Source: an uncultured Dysosmobacter sp.
GTDB taxonomy: Bacteria; Bacillota; Clostridia; Oscillospirales; Oscillospiraceae
NCBI RefSeq assembly: GCF_947631635.1
Contig: NZ_CANRMB010000003.1
Location: forward strand, 62,001 to 126,000
DNA: 64,000 nucleotides
Reading direction: 5' to 3'
Of this stretch, positions 35,786-44,602 are shown piece by piece. The position numbers and the translations under genes were made by a program. The notes below the pieces were generated by a model, which saw nothing but the letters and a program-made list of their open reading frames with translations, was not told the origin of the DNA and ran no database searches. Position 1 is the stretch's first letter; each line of letters opens with the position of its first letter.

Positions 35786-35831
35786 TTATGTCAAAGATTT
35801 AACAAATTTTCGAAAACCCAATAGATTTACA

Positions 35832-35860
35832 TTGACGTGGAGGGAAAAAGCCTCTATAAT
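35832..35860 (+). promoter_or_regulatory. Promoter of thiolase gene
   Basis: TTGACG-N17-TATAAT. The leader to the ATG is about 150 bases. Confidence 0.85.
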
Positions 35861-35890
35861 CAAAATTGTGAGGAGTTGGGATATGCCCAT

Positions 35891-35930
35891 TTGTCAAAAA
35901 TTTGGCAATCCTGTTAGAAGTTTGACAAAC
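35891..35930 (+). promoter_or_regulatory. Inverted repeat in the thiolase leader
   Basis: TTTGTCAAA (about 35891) and TTTGACAAA (about 35921) are exact inverted copies about 22 bases apart, downstream of the promoter. It could be an operator or an RNA stem. The half-sites are not the Rex consensus TTGTTAA-N4-TTAACAA. Confidence 0.4.
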
Positions 35931-36013
35931 AGACTTCTCCACTTTTTATGGATCCGAGGCGGCATGGATCGCCGCCAATCAAAAAAATCTAATGAAAAAA
36001 ACGGAGGAACACC

Positions 36014-37270
36014 ATGAAAGATCTCTATATTGTGAATTGCTGCAGAACCGCTATCGGCTCTTTTGGCGGTTCCCTGAAGAACACGCCCGCCGCTGAGCTG
36101 GGCGCCATCGTGGTCAAGGAAGCCCTGAACCGCGCCGGCGTGAAGCCCGAGCAGGTGGACGAGCTGATGTTCGGCTGCATCCTGACCGCCGGTCTGGGCC
36201 AGAACGTGGCCCGCCAGGTCTCCATCAAGGCCGGTATCCCCTACGCTGTTCCCGCCTACACCGTCGGCATGGTCTGCGGCTCCGGCATGAAGTCCGTCAT
36301 CGAGGGCGCCCGCTCCATCCTGGCCGGCGATTCCGATATCGTGGTCTGCGGCGGCACCGAGAACATGAGCGCCGCTCCCTTCGTCTCCAACGACGCCCGC
36401 TGGGGCGCCCGCATGGGTGACAAGAAGCTGGTGGACGAGATGATCAAGGACGGCCTGTGGGACGCTTACAACAACTATCACATGGGCACCACCGCTGAGA
36501 ACATCAACGACATCTGGGGCATCACCCGCAAGGAGCAGGACGAGTTTGCCGCCTCCTCCCAGCAGAAGACCGAGGCCGCCCAGAAAGCCGGCAGATTCGA
36601 CGACGAGATCGTGCCCGTGCCTGTAAAGGTCAAGAAGCAGGTCGTGGACTTCAAGGTCGACGAGTTCCCCCGCGCCGGCGTCACCGCCGAGGGTATCTCC
36701 AAGCTGAAGGGCGCCTTCCCCGTGGGTCCCGAGTCCCCCAACCCCGAGGTCGTCCATACCTTTGAGCCCACCGGCTTCCAGGACGCCGAGGACAAGGGCC
36801 AGCAGCGCGTTACCGCCGCCAACGCCTCCGGCATCAACGACGGCGCTGCCGCCATCGTTCTGGCCTCCGGCGAGGCTGTTGAGAAGTACGGCCTGAAGCC
36901 CATGGTCAAGCTGATCGGCTGGGGCCAGGGCGGTGTTGATCCCAAGATCATGGGCGTTGGCCCCGTGGTCGCCTCCCGCGCCGCTATGGCCAAGGCCGGC
37001 GTCACCATCGAGGACATCGACCTGGTCGAGGCCAACGAGGCCTTCGCCGCCCAGTCCATCGCTGTGGCCCGCGAGCTGCACTTCGATATGAGCAAGGTCA
37101 ACGTCAACGGCGGCGCCATCTCCCTGGGCCACCCCGTCGGCGCTTCCGGCGCCCGTATCATCGTCACCCTGGTGCACGAGATGCTGAAGCGCCCCGAGGC
37201 CAAGAAGGGCCTGGCCACCCTGTGCATCGGCGGCGGCATGGGTACCGCTGTCGTGGTGGAGAAGTGCTGA
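36014..37270 (+). CDS. Acetyl-CoA C-acetyltransferase (thiolase)
   Basis: This 418-residue thiolase condenses two acetyl-CoA, the entry step for butyrate or longer acids. Active residues: nucleophile Cys88 in GMVCGSG, His373 in [14 protein letters not shown] and Cys404 in CIGGGMG. About 25 residues longer than the usual 392-393: an extra segment around 245-270 ([19 protein letters not shown]) lies just before [14 protein letters not shown]. Codons are strongly C-ending, like Rnf and dnaK, pointing to high expression, in line with its promoter. The usual crotonase/hbd/bcd neighbours are not beside it. Confidence 0.95.
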   Translation: MKDLYIVNCCRTAIGSFGGSLKNTPAAELGAIVVKEALNRAGVKPEQVDELMFGCILTAGLGQNVARQVSIKAGIPYAVPAYTVGMVCGSGMKSVIEGARSILAGDSDIVVCGGTENMSAAPFVSNDARWGARMGDKKLVDEMIKDGLWDAYNNYHMGTTAENINDIWGITRKEQDEFAASSQQKTEAAQKAGRFDDEIVPVPVKVKKQVVDFKVDEFPRAGVTAEGISKLKGAFPVGPESPNPEVVHTFEPTGFQDAEDKGQQRVTAANASGINDGAAAIVLASGEAVEKYGLKPMVKLIGWGQGGVDPKIMGVGPVVASRAAMAKAGVTIEDIDLVEANEAFAAQSIAVARELHFDMSKVNVNGGAISLGHPVGASGARIIVTLVHEMLKRPEAKKGLATLCIGGGMGTAVVVEKC

Positions 37271-37305
37271 GCTTTTGACCCAGGACCGTCAATCCAATGA
37301 AAACA

Positions 37306-37343
37306 GGAGAGCGCCCCGGCATTTTGCCGGGGCGCTCTTTTTT
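37306..37343. terminator. Terminator of thiolase gene
   Basis: GAGCGCCCCGGC/GCCGGGGCGCTC around ATTTT, then six T. It lies between converging genes and may also slow minus-strand transcripts. Confidence 0.92.
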
Positions 37344-37367
37344 GCTGCCGCCGGAACGGCGGACGGT

Positions 37368-37556
37368 TCAGTCCCGGCGGAGGCCAATGGCGTTGACCGG
37401 GCAGCCGTTGGCGGCGTCCCGAACGCGGGAGAACTGGGACTTTTCCGGCTGGGCGGCGACGGTGGAGTATGCTCCGACGATGCGGAACACGCCGGGGACC
37501 GCATAGGCGCACATGCCGCAGCCGATGCAGCGGGTGGTGTCGATGGTGATGGTCAT
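37368..37556 (-). CDS. Single [4Fe-4S] ferredoxin
   Basis: This 62-residue electron carrier has the mono-cluster pattern: CIGCGMC at residues 10-16, then AAANGCPVNAI-like GCPVNAI near the end supplying the fourth Cys. The second cluster site of 2[4Fe-4S] clostridial ferredoxins is missing, and VPGVFRIVG between the motifs is typical of the Desulfovibrio-type ferredoxin I. The ATG at 37556 follows AAGGAGGACC. It lies tail to tail with thiolase; a 184-bp repeat element is 33 bases upstream, so its promoter must lie within or next to that element. Confidence 0.9.
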   Translation of the reverse strand: MTITIDTTRCIGCGMCAYAVPGVFRIVGAYSTVAAQPEKSQFSRVRDAANGCPVNAIGLRRD

Positions 37557-37589
37557 GGGCTGGTCCTCCTTGATGAGCTGTCTCCATTG

Positions 37590-37773
37590 TATAGTCAATT
37601 AACTTGAAAAATCGCTTGCGATTTTTCAAGTGGGCTGCGCCCGCCGTGTGCAAAGCACACGGTTATTGACTGTGAAATCTAACTACAGGCCGCGTACCGC
37701 GGCCTGTCACAGCGCATACGCGCTGCGGCATTTGAAAAGTCGTTTTACTGCTTTTCAAGTTATTTTGATTATA
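37590..37773 (-). repeat. Full-length TIR/six-hairpin repeat element (R3)
   Basis: This 184-bp element runs from TATAGTCAATTAACTTG to its partner end GATTATA, in the orientation opposite to R1 and R2. The ends read TATArTCAAwTAACTTGAAAA as inverted repeats (one extra A in the right end here). Internal hairpins: TTGAAAAATCGC/GCGATTTTTCAA, GGGC/GCCC, GTGTGC/GCACAC, GGCCGCG/CGCGGCC, AGCGC/GCGCT and TTGAAAAG/CTTTTCAA. Stems are kept while sequence differs from R1 and R2. No reading frame. Confidence 0.85.
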
Positions 37774-37899
37774 ATACAGTTTTGCGGGTTCTCCAAGCTT
37801 TTTCTCTTGGAATGGAACTTTTTGGACGGCGGCGCCGTCTTTTTTAGAAATATTAGTGCTTTTTGGGGGTCCCGGCAGATTTTTGTTTCCAAATCGACA
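37774..37899 (+). other. Leader region with terminator-like hairpin
   Basis: With R3 this forms the 421-base gap before the SLH/phosphodiester glycosidase gene. It contains GACGGC-GGC-GCCGTC followed by six T at about 37826-37846, which would stop transcripts coming out of the repeat. No gene was seen. Confidence 0.6.
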
Positions 37900-37928
37900 T
37901 TTACTTTCCCGCGCCTTTGTGATATTCT
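37900..37928 (+). promoter_or_regulatory. Promoter of SLH/NAGPA gene
   Basis: TTTACT-N17-TATTCT. Just downstream AAGGAGACATTATGTAG presents a good ribosome site followed by ATG-TAG, a start-stop mini-ORF, before the true site TTGGAGG and ATG at 37978. Confidence 0.55.
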
Positions 37929-37977
37929 AAGGAGACATTATGTAGACCACACCTTCCGGACGTTTTGGAGGAAATCT

Positions 37978-40900
37978 ATGAAGCATCTTTTTCGCAAGAC
38001 CTTATCTCTGTTTTTGGCACTGACCCTGACCGCGGCCCTGAGTCTGCCCGCCGCGGCGTCGGAGGCCCTGGGCGACGATCTGACGGCGAAGGACACGCTG
38101 CTGCATGAGGAGACCCAGCTCTCCACCAACGTGTTCTGGAGCACATCCTATTCGGACCGCCGCACGGAAAACCTGATCACCTACACGCCCAATGACCGGG
38201 TGACGCCCATCGTCACCTACGGCGATGTGCTCACCGACCGCAGCACCATCTCCGCCATGGCGAAACGGCTGGAGGCGGAGGACTACCGGGTGGTGGCGGG
38301 CATCAACGGCGACTTCTACAATGTGAACACCGGACTGCCCATCGGCATCGTCATCACGGAGGGCGTGCTCCGCAGCAGCGACGCGGGGTATTACGCCATC
38401 GGCTTTCGGGAGGACGGCTCCGCCGTGCTGGGCAAGCCGGGCGTGAAGGTCACAGCGGACTTGGGCTATCAGGAGGATGACGGCTCCGGGATGGCCGGAG
38501 AGGCCAGCCGCCAGATCACCGCGGTGAACAAAGCGCGGGTGTCCTCCGGCGGCATCTATCTCTATACGTATGACTTTAACGCCAAACACACCACCGGCAC
38601 CACGGAGGCCGGTGTGGACGTGGTCTGCACCATCGAGGACGGGGAGCTGGCCATCGGTGAGACCGTGACGCTGACGGTGGAGCGGGTCCTGGAGTCCGCC
38701 AGCGCCACAGCGATCCGGGAGGACCAGATGGTCCTGTCCGCGAATCTTCAATCCGACGCCTATCATGTGGACGCTCTGCGGAATATCCCCGTGGGAGCGG
38801 AGATCACCCTGACAGTCACCGCCGCCAGCGACGAGTGGAACGACGTGGAATACGCCGTGGGCGCACTGTACTCCCTGGTGGAGCACGGCAGTGTGGCCGC
38901 CGGCCTGCAGGCCGGCGCGGCGCCCCGCACCGCTGTGGGACAGAGACCCGACGGGACGCTGCTGTTTTACACCATCGACGGCCGGAAGTCCGGCCATTCC
39001 ATCGGAGCCACCATGACCCAGGTGGCCCAGCGCCTGATGGAGCTGGGCTGCACGACGGCCCTGTGCCTGGATGGCGGCGGCTCTACCACGCTTGCCGTCA
39101 CCGCGCCGGATGAGCTGGAGGCCGCCCGGGTCAACACCCCCTCTGACGGCGGCGAGCGGTCGGTCTCCAACCAGATCTTCCTGGTGGCGGACAACGAGCC
39201 CTCCGGCAAGCTGAGCCACTTCTATGTCAGCGCGGACTACGACTATGTCCTGGCGGGCAGCAGGGTGAACATCTCCGCCTCCGCGGTGGACACCAACTAC
39301 ATCCCCATGGACCGGGACTATGACCTGGATGCCTCCGCCGGGGACCTGGACGGCAATGTGCTGACCACGCCCAGCCGGGGCGGAGAGATCACCATCACCG
39401 CTGAGAGCGGCAGGAAGAGGGGCACCGCTACGGTCTATGCCATCGCGGATCCCACGGATGTAGCTATCCGCAGCAGCAGCGGCGCCATCCTCACCACGCT
39501 GAGCGCCGTACCGGGCACCACCACGGCCCTCACCGGCTCTGCCGCGTACAACCACATCGCCCTGAAAGCGGACGCCGAGGCGTTTGACTGGGAGGTGACC
39601 GGGGACATCGGCACCATTGACCGGCAGGGCAACTTCACCGCCACCACCCCCGGCACCGGCACCATTACCGCTACCGCCGGCGGGCGGACCGCCTCGGTGC
39701 AGGTCACGGTGTCCCAGATGGCCCTGAGGACCGTGGAGGACTTTGAGAGCGGCACAGGCACGGTGACCGCCGGGATGGGCATCACGCCCCAGTGGACCAA
39801 CAGCGTGGACCTCGCCCGGATGGGCAGGGGCGCGCTGCGGCTGGATTACAGCGGCCTGAGCGGCGGACCTGTGGAGGCCGGCGCCAGCTACGACGTTCCC
39901 ATGATCTACACCGGGGTGAACCTGTGGGTCCGGGGCAGCGGTGTTCAGAACAGCCTGTATCTGCTGACCAGCGACGGTTTCACCACCGGCAGGACCCTCA
40001 TCTGCACCCTGGAGGGGACGGATTGGAAACAGTACAGCGTGTCGCTGCCGGAGGGTACCAACGCCATCACCGGCTTTGCGGTGGAGGGCTTGACCACAGA
40101 GACCATTGATGAGGAGACCGGTGAGACCGTGGTCACCCTGGTGTCGCCGGACAGCGGGTACGTCTATATCGACCAGATGGTGGCCACTTTTTCCGGGACC
40201 GTGGATAACACGGTGCCCAAAGTGACCTTACAGGTGAACGGCACATCCCTGACCGGCACTGTCAGCGACGCGGTAGACGGCGTACTGCCCCAGTCCGCTG
40301 TCAGCGCAGCCTATGACGGCAAGGCGCTGGCTTTCCAGTACAACAGCTCCACCGGAACCCTCTCCGCCGCGCTGCCCGCCGCGGACGGCAGCGCCCACCG
40401 GGTCACGGTCACGGCGAAGGATGGCTCCGGCAACATCGGCCGGGCCTCCTGCGACATCCCCGCGGCCGCGGATTGGGTGCCCGTCTTCTCGGATACAAAG
40501 GGGTACTGGGCGGCCGCCTATGTGGACCATCTGTACACCTCCGGCATCACCACGGGGTATGCGGACGGCACGTTCCGCCCTGACCAGAACATCACCCGGG
40601 CCCAGTTCGCCGTGATGCTGTACCGCTATCTGGGGCTGGATGAGAGCAAGTACGCCCATGTGGAACTGCCCTTTGCCGACAGCGGGAAGATCGCGGATTA
40701 CGCGGTGCCCGCCATCAAGGCGCTGTATACCGAGGGCATCATCAACGGCTCCACCGGCAAGGACGGCAGGATGTATTTCAACCCCAACAATCCCCTGACA
40801 CGGGCCCAGGCCGCCACCATGATCGGCCGGACCCAGGAGAAGGGCTACGCCGCCGTGGAGCTGACCTTCAGCGACGCCAAGAAGATCCCCGCCTATGCCG

Positions 40901-41022
40901 CCGGCTATATCCAGACCATGGCGGCCCAAGGCATCATCAGCGGCTATACCGACGGCAGCTTCAAGCCCAACAACAACATCACCCGGGGCCAGATGGCCAA
41001 GATCCTGTATAACCTCATGTGA
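37978..41022 (+). CDS. SLH-anchored phosphodiester glycosidase-like protein
   Basis: This is a 1014-residue exported protein. The signal peptide (LSLPAAAS cleavage near 25) is followed by a NAGPA/DUF2233 domain at about 40-400, with VVAGINGDFYN near 105 and LCLDGGGSTTLAV near 365. This domain removes GlcNAc-1-phosphodiester caps or related sugars. A bacterial Ig-like region follows (about 440-580), then a carbohydrate-binding-like beta domain, and three SLH modules from about 837 (FSDTKGYWAAAYVDHLYTSG, FADSGKIADYAV, FSDAKKIPAYAAGYI). It would sit on the wall surface and act on wall or host glycans. ATG behind TTGGAGGAA. Confidence 0.85.
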   Translation: MKHLFRKTLSLFLALTLTAALSLPAAASEALGDDLTAKDTLLHEETQLSTNVFWSTSYSDRRTENLITYTPNDRVTPIVTYGDVLTDRSTISAMAKRLEAEDYRVVAGINGDFYNVNTGLPIGIVITEGVLRSSDAGYYAIGFREDGSAVLGKPGVKVTADLGYQEDDGSGMAGEASRQITAVNKARVSSGGIYLYTYDFNAKHTTGTTEAGVDVVCTIEDGELAIGETVTLTVERVLESASATAIREDQMVLSANLQSDAYHVDALRNIPVGAEITLTVTAASDEWNDVEYAVGALYSLVEHGSVAAGLQAGAAPRTAVGQRPDGTLLFYTIDGRKSGHSIGATMTQVAQRLMELGCTTALCLDGGGSTTLAVTAPDELEAARVNTPSDGGERSVSNQIFLVADNEPSGKLSHFYVSADYDYVLAGSRVNISASAVDTNYIPMDRDYDLDASAGDLDGNVLTTPSRGGEITITAESGRKRGTATVYAIADPTDVAIRSSSGAILTTLSAVPGTTTALTGSAAYNHIALKADAEAFDWEVTGDIGTIDRQGNFTATTPGTGTITATAGGRTASVQVTVSQMALRTVEDFESGTGTVTAGMGITPQWTNSVDLARMGRGALRLDYSGLSGGPVEAGASYDVPMIYTGVNLWVRGSGVQNSLYLLTSDGFTTGRTLICTLEGTDWKQYSVSLPEGTNAITGFAVEGLTTETIDEETGETVVTLVSPDSGYVYIDQMVATFSGTVDNTVPKVTLQVNGTSLTGTVSDAVDGVLPQSAVSAAYDGKALAFQYNSSTGTLSAALPAADGSAHRVTVTAKDGSGNIGRASCDIPAAADWVPVFSDTKGYWAAAYVDHLYTSGITTGYADGTFRPDQNITRAQFAVMLYRYLGLDESKYAHVELPFADSGKIADYAVPAIKALYTEGIINGSTGKDGRMYFNPNNPLTRAQAATMIGRTQEKGYAAVELTFSDAKKIPAYAAGYIQTMAAQGIISGYTDGSFKPNNNITRGQMAKILYNLM

Positions 41023-41030
41023 GAGGAATC

Positions 41031-41070
41031 AAAAAGGCGTCCCGATGCACTGCATCGGGACGCTTTTTTT
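41031..41070. terminator. Terminator between SLH and XRE-TPR genes
   Basis: GCGTCCCGATGCA/TGCATCGGGACGC with seven T, and five A on the other side, so it serves both converging genes. Its GCACTGC centre resembles the terminator at 7962. Confidence 0.92.
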
Positions 41071-41073
41071 AGA

Positions 41074-42111
41074 TCATGCGTCATCCGGGGCCAGAAGCCG
41101 GAGGACCTCCAAAAACCGGGGGTCATCCCGCAGAACCTGGAATTGGGGGTCTGCCCGCAGACTGTTTTCCAGCATCCGGCTCAAACTCTGGTAATAGGAG
41201 GCTGTGGGCGGAGAGACGGTGCTCCACAGGGGATGCGCCTGCGCGGCTTCATCCTTCAATTCCCGGACTGCCGCTTGGAGCTTTTCCAAAGCGCCTTCCG
41301 GATCGCCGGCCTCTATGGCATGGGCCGCCAGCTGGATATTCAGGAGACAGGGGGGATAGCCCAGGGCCTGGGCCACCGCGCCATAGGCCTCCAGCGCCCT
41401 GGGGGCGTCCGGAGCATCGGAGGCGGCCAGCACCGCCAGAGACTGCAGCACCGTCTGACCGCCGGACAGCATCTGCGTCCGGGCCTGCTCCCAGGCCTTT
41501 TCCGGCTGGCCCCGCTTTTGGTAGAGAAGGGCGTACAGCATCTGGGAGGCCATGGGCATAATGGGAAGACTGTCCAACAGGGACTCCGCCCGGTCCAGTT
41601 TGTCCCGGTTCAGCAGCAGGCCCGCCAGCATGCAGGTGACAGTGGGCCACAGCTTCTTCTCCCCGTTTTGGCGGACATACTCGAATCCCTGCTCCGCAAA
41701 ATCCCAGGCGGCCTGTGTGGTTTTCTCCGGCCAGCAGTAGAAATGGGGAAAGCCCATGGCCATACTGGCGAGCTGAAAGCGCAGCTGGGTGTCAGTGGGG
41801 TAGCGGCGGGTGAAGGCCAGGATGCGGCCCATGGCGGCGGCGCCGTCCTGCTCCGCCAGCTGCTGTACCTCTTTGACCACGCCCAGCAGTTCCTCCTGGA
41901 GGAGCGTGGACGTAAAGGACAGCAGGGTGTTGACGTCCGTATCCAGCGCCCGGGCGATGGGAGCCAAAAGCGCCACATCCGGACAGCTGGAGCCGGTCTC
42001 CCACTTGCTGACAGCAGGGGTGGAAACGCCCACCGCCTCCGCCAGCTGTTCCTGGGTCATGCCCTGCTTTTTCCGCAGGTCACAGATCACATTTCCAATA
42101 TTCGGTTCCAT
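41074..42111 (-). CDS. XRE-family regulator with TPR-like helical domain
   Basis: This 345-residue protein has an N-terminal helix-turn-helix, NVICDLRKKQGMTQEQLAEAVGVSTPAVSKWE (residues about 8-40). A long helical region with TPR-like repeats follows (WPTVTCMLAGLLLNRDKLDRAESLLD, MLYALLYQKRGQPEKAWEQARTQM, HAIEAGDPEGALEKLQAAV). The plan matches Rgg/PlcR-like or generic XRE-TPR regulators that may sense peptides, though no peptide gene is adjacent. ATG at 42111 behind GAGGAGGT. Targets unknown. Confidence 0.82.
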   Translation of the reverse strand: MEPNIGNVICDLRKKQGMTQEQLAEAVGVSTPAVSKWETGSSCPDVALLAPIARALDTDVNTLLSFTSTLLQEELLGVVKEVQQLAEQDGAAAMGRILAFTRRYPTDTQLRFQLASMAMGFPHFYCWPEKTTQAAWDFAEQGFEYVRQNGEKKLWPTVTCMLAGLLLNRDKLDRAESLLDSLPIMPMASQMLYALLYQKRGQPEKAWEQARTQMLSGGQTVLQSLAVLAASDAPDAPRALEAYGAVAQALGYPPCLLNIQLAAHAIEAGDPEGALEKLQAAVRELKDEAAQAHPLWSTVSPPTASYYQSLSRMLENSLRADPQFQVLRDDPRFLEVLRLLAPDDA

Positions 42112-42232
42112 TGCGAACCTCCTCAAAAGAAGTCCAAGGCGCCCTGTCTGTTTTTAGGATAGCATGTCCCGGGAGATTCCACAATGGAGGCGGAGTTAAC
42201 GAACAGGCAAAATTTTTTAACCATTAGGAAAG

Positions 42233-42260
42233 AAAAACGCCGCCCGAACCGGGCGGCGTT
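42233..42260 (-). terminator. Terminator of recR
   Basis: On the minus strand AACGCCGCCCGG/CCGGGCGGCGTT with five T, 11 bases past the recR stop. Confidence 0.92.
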
Positions 42261-42271
42261 CGATCATAGCG

Positions 42272-42871
42272 TCAAATATCCTGACGGCCCGCCAGGGCCC
42301 GCGTCAGCGTGGCGTTGTCCGCGAATTCCAGATGGCCGCCCACGGGGATGCCGTAGGCCAGCCGGGTGACGCGCACGTCAAAGGGCTTCAGCAGGCGGGC
42401 AATGTACATGGCGGTGGTCTCCCCCTCCGTGTCCGGGTTGGTGGCCATGATGACCTCCTGAATGCCGCCCTTGGCCACCCGCTCTACCAGGGGCTTAATG
42501 GACAGGTCGTCCGGCCCCACATGGTTCATGGGGGAGATGACGCCGTGGAGCACATGGTAGTGCCCACTATACTCCCGGCTCCGCTCGATGGCGGCCACAT
42601 CCCGGGGGTCCGTCACCACGCAGATGGTGGAACTGTCCCGCTTGGGCGAGGCGCAGATGGGGCACAGCCCTCCGGCGGTGAAATTCTGACACACCGGGCA
42701 GCAGGTGACGGAGCGCTTGGCGTCCAGGATGGCGTTGGCGAATTCCGCCGCCTCCTCTTCCGGAAGGCCCAGGACATGAAAGGCGAGGCGCTGGGCGGAC
42801 TTGCCGCCGATGCCGGGGAGGCGGGCAAACTGTTCCACCAGTTTTTCCAGTGGAGCGGGGAAGTATTCCAT
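42272..42871 (-). CDS. recR: Recombination mediator RecR
   Basis: This 199-residue protein forms the RecFOR clamp. It has the N-terminal HhH (RLPGIGGKSAQRLAFH), the C4 zinc finger CCPVCQNFTAGGLCPIC, a Toprim domain (ICVVTDPRDVAAIERS) and a C-terminal Walker-B-like region (GGHLEFADNATLTRAL). Length is normal. It is not beside dnaX/ybaB, its usual partners; it follows the D-cysteine-desulfhydrase-like gene by 110 bases on the same strand. Confidence 0.97.
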   Translation of the reverse strand: MEYFPAPLEKLVEQFARLPGIGGKSAQRLAFHVLGLPEEEAAEFANAILDAKRSVTCCPVCQNFTAGGLCPICASPKRDSSTICVVTDPRDVAAIERSREYSGHYHVLHGVISPMNHVGPDDLSIKPLVERVAKGGIQEVIMATNPDTEGETTAMYIARLLKPFDVRVTRLAYGIPVGGHLEFADNATLTRALAGRQDI

Positions 42872-42981
42872 GGTTCGTGACTCCTTTGAACGGCCTGGCA
42901 GAGGCAGGCCGGTGGATTGAGATCATGATTGGCAGGGCAGCCGCCTGCCGGGGCGGGGGACTTGGGAAAGAGGCGGCTCCC

Positions 42982-43953
42982 TTATGGGAGATCGATGGCG
43001 AACAGGGCCGGAGCGCCGCCGGTGTGAACAAAGACGAGATCGTCCTCCCCGTCAAAATACCCCTCCTTCAGCAGCTCCAGCATACCCGCCCAGGCCTTTC
43101 CGGTGTAGACGGGGTCCAGCAGGATGCCCTCGGTCCGGGCCAGTTCGTGGATATAGGGGGTGTCCGCCGGGTTGGGGATGGCATAGCCGTCTCCCATGCG
43201 GCAGACGGACCGGAAGTCATCCGCCTCCCGGGTGAAGGCGCAGTTCAGGATCTCCGCCGCTCCGGCGGCCAAATCGGGGACGATCCGGTCAAAGGGGTCG
43301 TCATCCACGCCGATGCCCGTGACCTTGACGCCGGGCTGGAACAGCTTGGCCCCCAGCAGAAGCCCGGCGCTGGTGCCGCCGGAGCCGGTGGCGGAGACGA
43401 TGTGGCCCACGCGGATGCCCGCTGCCAGGGCCTGGATGGTGAACTCCCGGACACAGCTGACATAGCCGACGGCCCCCAGAGGATTGGAGCCGCCCACCGG
43501 GATCTCATAGGCCTTATGCCCCCGGCCGGCCAGCTCGCCCCCGATGCGGTGCATCTCGGCATAGATGTCGTCGTAGCTGTCGGTGTCCACAAACCGGACG
43601 TCCGCGCCGTAGATGTCGTTCAGCACCAGATTGCCCCGGTGCTCGGTGACGCCCCGCTTTTTCAGCAGCAGGATGCATTTCATCCCGGCCCGCGCCGCGC
43701 AGGCGGCGGTGAGCATGGCGTGGTTGGACTGGGCGCCTCCGGTGGTGAACACCGTGTCGCAGCCCTGGTTTTTGGCGTCCGCCAGCAAAAATTCCAGCTT
43801 GCGGACCTTGTTGCCGCCCAGAGCCACGCCGCACAGGTCGTCCCGCTTGATCCAGATGTTTTTGCCGTACCTGGCGCTGATGACCTCCAGCTTGTAGAAG
43901 GGCGTGGGGAACAGGCCCAGCGGGATCCTGGGAAGATCATTGATGTTTCTCAT
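42982..43953 (-). CDS. D-cysteine desulfhydrase-like PLP enzyme
   Basis: This 323-residue fold-type II PLP enzyme belongs to the ACC deaminase/D-cysteine desulfhydrase family. Schiff-base Lys is in LGGNKVRKLEF; TTGGAQSNHAML positions the substrate; phosphate loop ATGSGGTSAGLLLG; C-terminal HTGGAPALFA. The likely reaction is D-cysteine to pyruvate, H2S and NH3, but related proteins use other D- or L-amino acids. Its ATG at 43953 comes 4 bases after the rpe stop, so the two form one transcript. Confidence 0.88.
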   Translation of the reverse strand: MRNINDLPRIPLGLFPTPFYKLEVISARYGKNIWIKRDDLCGVALGGNKVRKLEFLLADAKNQGCDTVFTTGGAQSNHAMLTAACAARAGMKCILLLKKRGVTEHRGNLVLNDIYGADVRFVDTDSYDDIYAEMHRIGGELAGRGHKAYEIPVGGSNPLGAVGYVSCVREFTIQALAAGIRVGHIVSATGSGGTSAGLLLGAKLFQPGVKVTGIGVDDDPFDRIVPDLAAGAAEILNCAFTREADDFRSVCRMGDGYAIPNPADTPYIHELARTEGILLDPVYTGKAWAGMLELLKEGYFDGEDDLVFVHTGGAPALFAIDLP

Positions 43954-43957
43954 GGGT

Positions 43958-44602
43958 TCAGCCTCTCAGCTCAGCGATGCGGGCGGGGATATCCGGTGCC
44001 TTATACACGGCACTGCCGGCCACCAGCACGTTGGCGCCCGCCTCGATGCAGGTTTTGCAGGTGTCGGGGGCCACGCCGCCGTCCACCTCCAGCTCGCAGG
44101 CGGGGTTCTTTTCGTCGATGAGCTTCCGCAGGGCGGAGACCTTGGGCATCATGTCCGCCATGAATTTCTGGCCGCCGAAGCCCGGCTCCACGGTCATTAC
44201 CAAAATCAGGTCCACATGCTCCAGGAAGGGCAGGGCTGCTTCCGCGGGCGTCTTGGGCTTCAGGACGATGCCCGCCTTCTTGCCCTTGGCGTGGATCTTG
44301 TCAATGGCCGCCATGATCTTATGCTCGGAGTCCGCCTCCACATGGACCGTCACCAGGTCGGCCCCGGCGTCGCAGAACTGCTCCACGTACCGCACCGGCT
44401 CCACGATCATCAGGTGGACGTCCAGAAACATGTCCGTCACCTTGCGGATGGACTGCACCACCGGGATGCCGATGGAGATGTTGGGCACGAACACGCCGTC
44501 CATCACGTCTACGTGGACGTAATCGGCGGTGGAGATGCGGCGGATATCCCGCTCCAGATTTGCAAAATCAGCGGAGAGGATGGAAGGTGCGATTTTGATC
44601 AT
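43958..44602 (-). CDS. rpe: Ribulose-phosphate 3-epimerase
   Basis: This 214-residue TIM barrel interconverts ribulose-5-P and xylulose-5-P. Metal and catalytic motifs: SILSADFANL, VHVDVMDGVFVPN, LDVHLMI, MTVEPGFGGQ, LEVDGGV and GSAVYKA. The ATG at 44602 follows AAGAGGGC; the upstream open frame has no conserved content. It is read from a TTGCTT-N17-TAAACT promoter with a leader of about 215 bases and leads the rpe-desulfhydrase pair. Confidence 0.97.
   Translation of the reverse strand: MIKIAPSILSADFANLERDIRRISTADYVHVDVMDGVFVPNISIGIPVVQSIRKVTDMFLDVHLMIVEPVRYVEQFCDAGADLVTVHVEADSEHKIMAAIDKIHAKGKKAGIVLKPKTPAEAALPFLEHVDLILVMTVEPGFGGQKFMADMMPKVSALRKLIDEKNPACELEVDGGVAPDTCKTCIEAGANVLVAGSAVYKAPDIPARIAELRG

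Noticed and set aside
35797-35816. Rex operator before thiolase (TTTAACAAATT)
   Set aside because: Only one half of the TTGTTAA-N4-TTAACAA pattern is present and it lies upstream of the -35.
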